Assembly: GCF_020217185.1 (NCBI RefSeq)
Contig: NZ_JAIWNX010000014.1
Coordinates: forward strand, 1 to 10,000
DNA length: 10,000 bases
Reading direction: 5' to 3'
Source: Asticcacaulis sp.
GTDB lineage: Bacteria > Pseudomonadota > Alphaproteobacteria > Caulobacterales > Caulobacteraceae
The notes beneath the pieces are model-generated. The model was not told the origin of the DNA. It searched no databases and was given only the letters and a program-made list of their open reading frames with translations. The translations under genes and the position numbers were made by a program. Positions 6,651 through 10,000 of this stretch are shown in pieces (positions within the stretch are counted from its first letter, which is position 1; the number at the start of each line of letters is the position of its first letter).

Positions 6651-7808
6651 ATGCCCCTGCCCGTCGATACCGCCCGCCGCCGTTTCACCTTCGGAGCCAT
6701 CGCCGGCACCGGGGCCATTCTGGGCGGTGCCATCGGGCTCAGGCCGTCTCTGGCCGCCACCAAGCCGACGGAGCACAAGATGCCCCTGATCATCGCCCAC
6801 CGCGGCGCCAGCGGCTATCGCCCCGAACACACGCTCGAAGCCTATAATCTCGCCATCCATATGGGCGCCGACTATATCGAGCCCGACGTGGTGGCGACCA
6901 AGGACGGTGTGCTGATCTGCCGTCACGAACCCATGCTGTCCGGTACGACCGACGTGGCGCAACGCCCGGAATTTGCGGCCCGCAAGCGGACCCTTACCGT
7001 GGACGGGGTGAGCATCACCGACTTCTTCGCCAGCGACTTTACTCTGGCCGAAATCAAGACCCTGCGCGCGCGTCAGGCCTTTGCCAACCGCGACCAGAGC
7101 TATAATGGCCGCTTCGAGGTGCCGACGCTGGAAGAGGTGATCGGTCTGGTGCGAAATCACTTCAAGACGACGGGCAAGAGCGTGGGTTTGTATATCGAAA
7201 CCAAGCATCCGACACTGCATCGCGCCGCCGGTCTGGCGTTGGAAGAACGCCTGATTGAGGCCTTGACCAGAGGCGATATGAACAAGGCCGACTCGGCCGT
7301 CTTCCTGCAATCCTTCGAGGCCGACAGTCTGAAGCGCCTGAAGGCCCTGTCGCCTCTGCCGCGTGTGCAACTGGTCGATGGCGGGGACGTCAATTTCGCC
7401 ACGGGTGACGTTGGGCCGTCGGTGCCCTTCGACTGGGCCGCCGCCGGACGCAAAGGCGTCTATACCGACATGCTGACCCCCGAAGGTCTGGCCGAGGTGC
7501 GTACCTATGCCGATGTTATTGCGCCGTGGAAGCGTTACCTGCTCAAGGCCGTGGCCACGGGGCCGGTGACGGAAAAGACCAGCGAGGCCGACTGCCGCAT
7601 CGTCGAAAATCGCGCCCTGATCGACGCCGCGCACAAGGCGGGGCTGAAGGTCCACACCTGGACCCTGCGCAATGACCGCCTGCCTGCCGTCTATAAGGGC
7701 GATGCGCAGGCCGAGTTCAAACAACTGTTTGCCCTCGGCATAGACGGCCTGTTTACCGACTTCGCCGATACGGGCGTCGCCGCCCGCAAGGCGTTTTTGG
7801 ATCATTAG
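6651..7808 (+). CDS. glpQ: Tat-exported glycerophosphodiester phosphodiesterase (GlpQ-like)
   Basis: Hydrolyses glycerophosphodiesters, products of phospholipid deacylation, to glycerol-3-phosphate and an alcohol. The 385-residue product starts with a twin-arginine signal: RRRFTFG (9-15), a hydrophobic stretch 16-30, and possible cleavage near LAA (34-36). This implies export of the folded protein to the periplasm. The GDPD TIM barrel begins at once with HRGASGYRPEHT (50-61): His50 and Arg51 catalytic, Glu77 and Asp79 (YIEPDV) metal ligands, His92 the second catalytic His, and Glu183 (YIETKHP) a further metal ligand by comparison with E. coli GlpQ. The insertion between 98 and 140, with DFTLAEIKTLR, also resembles GlpQ. 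It ends with GIDGLFTDFAD, typical of the family. The ribosome binding site is weak (GGATGAG ending about seven nt before ATG). No glpT transporter or pho box was recognised nearby. The family is sure; GlpQ orthology is likely. Confidence 0.92.
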   Translation: MPLPVDTARRRFTFGAIAGTGAILGGAIGLRPSLAATKPTEHKMPLIIAHRGASGYRPEHTLEAYNLAIHMGADYIEPDVVATKDGVLICRHEPMLSGTTDVAQRPEFAARKRTLTVDGVSITDFFASDFTLAEIKTLRARQAFANRDQSYNGRFEVPTLEEVIGLVRNHFKTTGKSVGLYIETKHPTLHRAAGLALEERLIEALTRGDMNKADSAVFLQSFEADSLKRLKALSPLPRVQLVDGGDVNFATGDVGPSVPFDWAAAGRKGVYTDMLTPEGLAEVRTYADVIAPWKRYLLKAVATGPVTEKTSEADCRIVENRALIDAAHKAGLKVHTWTLRNDRLPAVYKGDAQAEFKQLFALGIDGLFTDFADTGVAARKAFLDH

Positions 7809-7830
7809 TCATAATGATCCAGATTTTTTT
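7799..7830 (+). terminator. Intrinsic terminator overlapping the phosphodiesterase stop codon
   Basis: A 9-bp perfect stem GGATCATTA (7799-7807) / TAATGATCC (7812-7820) has a 4-nt loop, followed by AGA and seven T (7824-7830). The 5' arm includes the last sense codons, and the TAG stop (7806-7808) ends in the loop. Confidence 0.85.
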
Positions 7831-7849
7831 GTTTAGCCCCTCGCCGGGC

Positions 7850-7887
7850 GGTGGCTTTGCCACCTTGGCCGCCGCCTCAATGGCGGC
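7850..7887. repeat. Two adjacent GC-rich hairpins
   Basis: GGTGGC-TTT-GCCACC (7850-7864) is followed by GCCGCC-TCAAT-GGCGGC (7871-7887). Neither has a T-run. They lie between the phosphodiesterase terminator and the three-armed repeat and may be part of another dispersed palindromic repeat. No coding potential is visible in 7831-7890. Confidence 0.45.
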
Positions 7888-7890
7888 TTG

Positions 7891-8019
7891 AGCGGAATGA
7901 TTAGAGCGATGTGCGGAAAAGTGTAAGCGGTTTTCCGCAAAAACATCGCGACAAAACAAAAATTTAGAGCGAAATGGCGCTTCCACCTAAAGTCATTTCG
8001 CTCTAGAAATCATTCCGCT
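7891..8019. repeat. Three-armed composite inverted-repeat element
   Basis: Perfect 12-bp outer arms AGCGGAATGATT (7891-7902) and AATCATTCCGCT (8008-8019) enclose two hairpins. Hairpin A is GCGATGT + GCGGAAAA (7906-7920) pairing with TTTTCCGC + ACATCGC (7931-7938, 7943-7949), with a 4-A bulge on the 3' side and loop GTGTAAGCGG. Hairpin B is a 12-bp perfect stem TAGAGCGAAATG (7965-7976) / CATTTCGCTCTA (7994-8005) with a 17-nt loop. Both hairpins begin with the direct repeat TTAGAGCGA (7901-7909, 7964-7972). The whole folds as a cloverleaf and fills the gap between two convergent stop codons, ending five bases before the M16 stop. No ORF lies inside. It resembles dispersed alphaproteobacterial intergenic repeats, from memory; the name and function are unknown to me. 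Confidence 0.8.
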
Positions 8020-8024
8020 GGGGG

Positions 8025-9305
8025 TTAAGCCAGAACAGCCTCCAAGCGTGTCTGCGGATCACTTTTCAACGCTGGCCCCAGAATAGCGGTCGCCACACCG
8101 GCTTGCAGCGTGCGTTCGCCGACGCGGCGCAGATCGTTGAGCGTCACCGCCTCAAGCCGCGCCACCTGCTCCTTGAGCGTAAAGGCGCGGTCATAGGTCA
8201 GGACCTGCCCGCCCAATGTATTGGCGCGTTGCGCGGCGTTTTCGTCGTTCAGATAGAGCGAGGTGGTGTATTGCGCTTTGGCGCGCTCCAGCTCGGACTC
8301 CAGCGGTTTGTTGATCAGGCCGCGCATGACACTGACGATCAGTTCGCTGAGGTCCGCCGCATCCTTCGGCGCGCAGCCGGCATAGATGCCCAGCATCCCC
8401 GTATCGCGGAACTGCGTCGTCCAGGCGTCGATGGAATAGGCCAGACCGCGGTCCTCGCGCGCTTCCTGAAACAGGCGCGAGGCCATGCCACCGCCCAGAA
8501 TTTCGCCGAACAGCTTGAGCGCAAACAGGTCGTCGTCAAAGCGGTTGACGCCTTCAAAAGCCAGCGTCAGGTGCGTCTGTTCGACCTTGCGCACATGGCG
8601 GATATGGCGCGGCACAAAGCGCGCCGCTGTGTCGGCCTCGCGCGCGGGACGGGCCGGCACGTTCATATGGGCCTCGACCGCGTCCAGTACGCCTACGGCT
8701 TCGACGCCGCCCGACACACACAGCACGATATCCGCTGGATTATACAGGCCTTCGATATAGGCACGCAGCGTCTCCGGCCGCGCCGGAGCCAGACTTTGCG
8801 GTGTCCCCAAAATGGGGCGCGCCAGACTGTGGTCGCCGAAGCAGGCCTCTTGCAACAGGTCGAAGACGTGGTCGTCGGGCGTGTCGAAGGCCTCGGAAAT
8901 TTCCTGCTCGATGACCTTCTTTTCGCGCTCCAGCTCATCGGCCTCCAGCGCCGGGCGGAACATCAGGTCGCCGACGACCTCGACCGCCAGCGGCAGCAGT
9001 TCGGCCATGCCGCGCACCTCAAAACGGGTGTGCTCATAGCCGGTTGAGGCATTGATGGTGCCCCCGCGATGTTCGATCACCTCGGCCAGTTCGCGCGCGC
9101 TGCGCCCGCCTGCCCCCTTGAACACCATATGCTCGCTGAGGTGGGCCCAGCCCGACTGATGCGGCGCTTCGTAGCGCGCCCCGCCGTGGATGATGGCCGT
9201 CAGTGCGAAGGTGTGCAGGCCGGGGATGGGGTCGTGAACCACCCGCAGGCCGTTGCTCAGGGTGGCGACTGAGGCGTTACCCACGCCAAGAGGGGTGAAA
9301 CTCAT
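8025..9305 (-). CDS. M16 family zinc metallopeptidase (processing-peptidase-like)
   Basis: Zinc endopeptidase of the pitrilysin / mitochondrial processing peptidase family, probably degrading small peptides or processing a substrate; the target is unknown. The 426-residue protein, about the usual single-subunit length, has the inverted zinc motif HLSEHMVFKG (55-64): His55 and His59 bind zinc and Glu58 is the catalytic base. The third zinc ligand is Glu135 in the VIEQEISEAFDTPDDHVFDL segment. The inactive-looking second half carries RGLAYSIDAW, the substrate-facing R/Y-type motif of M16. Both halves are present, so it could work as a homodimer. No signal peptide is visible at the N-terminus. 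I chose ATG 9305 because AAAGG lies seven nt upstream and the family-like TLSNGLRVV follows soon after. ATG 9338 would add 11 residues whose codons fall inside a hairpin repeat. It lies downstream of surf1 on the same strand, with a probable terminator between. Confidence 0.92.
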   Translation of the reverse strand: MSFTPLGVGNASVATLSNGLRVVHDPIPGLHTFALTAIIHGGARYEAPHQSGWAHLSEHMVFKGAGGRSARELAEVIEHRGGTINASTGYEHTRFEVRGMAELLPLAVEVVGDLMFRPALEADELEREKKVIEQEISEAFDTPDDHVFDLLQEACFGDHSLARPILGTPQSLAPARPETLRAYIEGLYNPADIVLCVSGGVEAVGVLDAVEAHMNVPARPAREADTAARFVPRHIRHVRKVEQTHLTLAFEGVNRFDDDLFALKLFGEILGGGMASRLFQEAREDRGLAYSIDAWTTQFRDTGMLGIYAGCAPKDAADLSELIVSVMRGLINKPLESELERAKAQYTTSLYLNDENAAQRANTLGGQVLTYDRAFTLKEQVARLEAVTLNDLRRVGERTLQAGVATAILGPALKSDPQTRLEAVLA

Positions 9306-9327
9306 GCTATGCCTTTGTTCGGCGCAA

Positions 9328-9371
9328 GCGCATTCCAAAAAGTGCCCTGCGGTTTTTGGAACCCAATGCGC
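9328..9371. repeat. Second copy of the bulged hairpin, upstream of the M16 gene
   Basis: GCGCATT + CCAAAAA (9328-9341) pairs with TTTTTGG + AATGCGC (9353-9359, 9365-9371), with a 5-nt bulge AACCC on the 3' side and loop GTGCCCTGCGG. The plan equals that of hairpin A at 7906-7949: an outer 7-bp stem, a bulge only on the 3' side, an inner stem ending in a run of A/T pairs, and a loop starting GTG and ending GCGG. The stem bases differ but remain paired. It lies 22 nt before the M16 start codon, so it may be in that gene's leader. Confidence 0.75.
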
Positions 9372-9379
9372 GATCAGAT

Positions 9380-9414
9380 AAAACCCAGGAGCTATTTCCT
9401 TTGAGAAATGGCTC
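9380..9414 (-). terminator. Possible terminator at the surf1 3' end
   Basis: On the minus strand GAGCCATTTC (9414-9405) pairs with GAAATAGCTC (9398-9389) with one G-T wobble and a 6-nt loop. It is followed by CTGGG and TTTT (9383-9380). The short T-run makes it a moderate candidate. The surf1 stop codon (9394-9392) lies in the 3' arm. Confidence 0.5.
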
Positions 9415-10000
9415 TTGGGCGCGAATACAGGAGCGCTATATAGACACCGATCAGCGCCGCCGCCAGCCCATACCAGGTGAGGGCGTATTCCAGATGGCGA
9501 TTGGACAGGTTGGCCGCCGCATCGACCGGCGTCAGGCCGGGTGCCACGGGCTGGGTCGCGGCTACAAAATAGTCCGATCGTAACGTGACGTTCCAGCGCT
9601 TCGACAGGTCGGGCACCGAGCGCGTGTACCAGTCGTCGGCCTTGGGATCGTTCGGCGGCACAAAAGCATTGGGCGTCTCAAAGCGCCGCAGCCGCCCGGT
9701 CAGGGTGGTCGTAGCGACCGCACCGGCCAACGGCTTTTGCGCCGTAAAGCCCAGATCGGCGAGGATCACCCCCTGCTCCATTGTGCAAGGGGTCAGGACG
9801 TGGAACCCGGCCACGCCGTCCGACACGCCGTGCATATAGACAAAATCGCGCCGGTCGCTGCGGCATTCGAGCGTCACCTGCCGCCAGACGTGATCCCCGG
9901 GCTGAGACAGGAGGCTGTCGAGCGCCACCGGCGCAATGGCCCGCGTGCGCGCCAGATCGGCCAGCAACTGCTCTTTCCAGTGCAGGCGCTGCATCTGCCA
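9392..10000 (-). CDS. surf1: SURF1 family cytochrome oxidase assembly protein (5' end outside window)
   Basis: Inner-membrane protein helping assemble haem-copper cytochrome c oxidase, thought to aid haem a insertion (family knowledge). The 202 visible residues start at WQMQRLHWKE, the W-Q-x-x-R segment that in this family follows the first transmembrane helix. That helix and the true start therefore lie beyond position 10000. A periplasmic domain follows, with the family features MHGVSDGVAGFHVLTP (near residue 54) and GVILADLGF (near 75). The second transmembrane helix is near the end, introduced by NRHLEYALTWYGLAAA, a hallmark of SURF1, with a positive RPRAISQRK tail. The visible part is continuous. 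In many alphaproteobacteria surf1 closes a ctaB-ctaG-ctaE oxidase cluster, which would lie to the right of this window. Confidence 0.93.
   Translation of the reverse strand, partial: WQMQRLHWKEQLLADLARTRAIAPVALDSLLSQPGDHVWRQVTLECRSDRRDFVYMHGVSDGVAGFHVLTPCTMEQGVILADLGFTAQKPLAGAVATTTLTGRLRRFETPNAFVPPNDPKADDWYTRSVPDLSKRWNVTLRSDYFVAATQPVAPGLTPVDAAANLSNRHLEYALTWYGLAAALIGVYIALLYSRPRAISQRK

Noticed and set aside
6627..7805. 392-codon minus-strand open frame opposite the phosphodiesterase gene
   Set aside because: The plus-strand gene has Tat and GDPD active-site motifs. The antisense product is Gly/Arg/His-rich without domains.
7831..8024. Insertion sequence or CRISPR in the repeat-rich gap
   Set aside because: There is no transposase ORF and no regularly spaced direct repeats; the structure is palindromic hairpins only.
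8103..9047. 314-codon plus-strand open frame opposite the M16 gene
   Set aside because: It is a codon-bias shadow. The minus strand has the HxxEH zinc motif and full family length.

Overview
The window looks like a stretch of alphaproteobacterial chromosome, most likely from the Caulobacterales (a relative of Caulobacter or Asticcacaulis; the genus is a guess). The reasons are GC-rich coding sequence with strong third-position bias, a class I rather than class II lysyl-tRNA synthetase, a SURF1 / M16 peptidase gene pair, a Caulobacter-style promoter in front of lysK, and intergenic hairpin repeats of a kind I remember from this class. No tRNA, rRNA, CRISPR array, transposase or phage gene is visible.

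Layout, left to right. (1) lysK, minus strand, runs off the left edge; its start and promoter are inside the window. (2) Divergent from it is a plus-strand lipoprotein whose sevenfold repeat suggests a closed beta-propeller, followed by a strong intrinsic terminator. (3) A plus-strand pair follows: a MerR-family regulator with a perfect 16-bp palindrome in its promoter, then a 594-residue acyl-CoA dehydrogenase 70 bp downstream. This is probably one autoregulated acyl-CoA catabolism unit. (4) A convergent junction holds an exactly symmetric hairpin-terminator-hairpin element, then a minus-strand Prx5-type peroxiredoxin. (5) Divergent from the peroxiredoxin are plus-strand yqgE and a Tat-exported GlpQ-like glycerophosphodiester phosphodiesterase, which has an intrinsic terminator overlapping its stop codon. 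(6) A 216-bp gene-free convergent junction carries GC-rich hairpins and a 129-bp three-armed inverted-repeat element. (7) A minus-strand M16 zinc peptidase follows. (8) At the right edge is surf1, minus strand, running off the window at its 5' end.

The genes are mostly housekeeping: translation, fatty or branched acyl-CoA oxidation, peroxide defence, phospholipid-derived phosphodiester use, envelope proteolysis and cytochrome oxidase assembly. I see no defence system or mobile island. The most interesting signals are in the gaps between genes. One hairpin family occurs twice (7906-7949 and 9328-9371) with different stem sequences but the same shape, the same one-sided bulge and the same loop ends. 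A second hairpin family occurs as two mirrored copies around a bidirectional terminator (5184-5297). Both show paired base changes that preserve the stems, which suggests selection or copying of structure.
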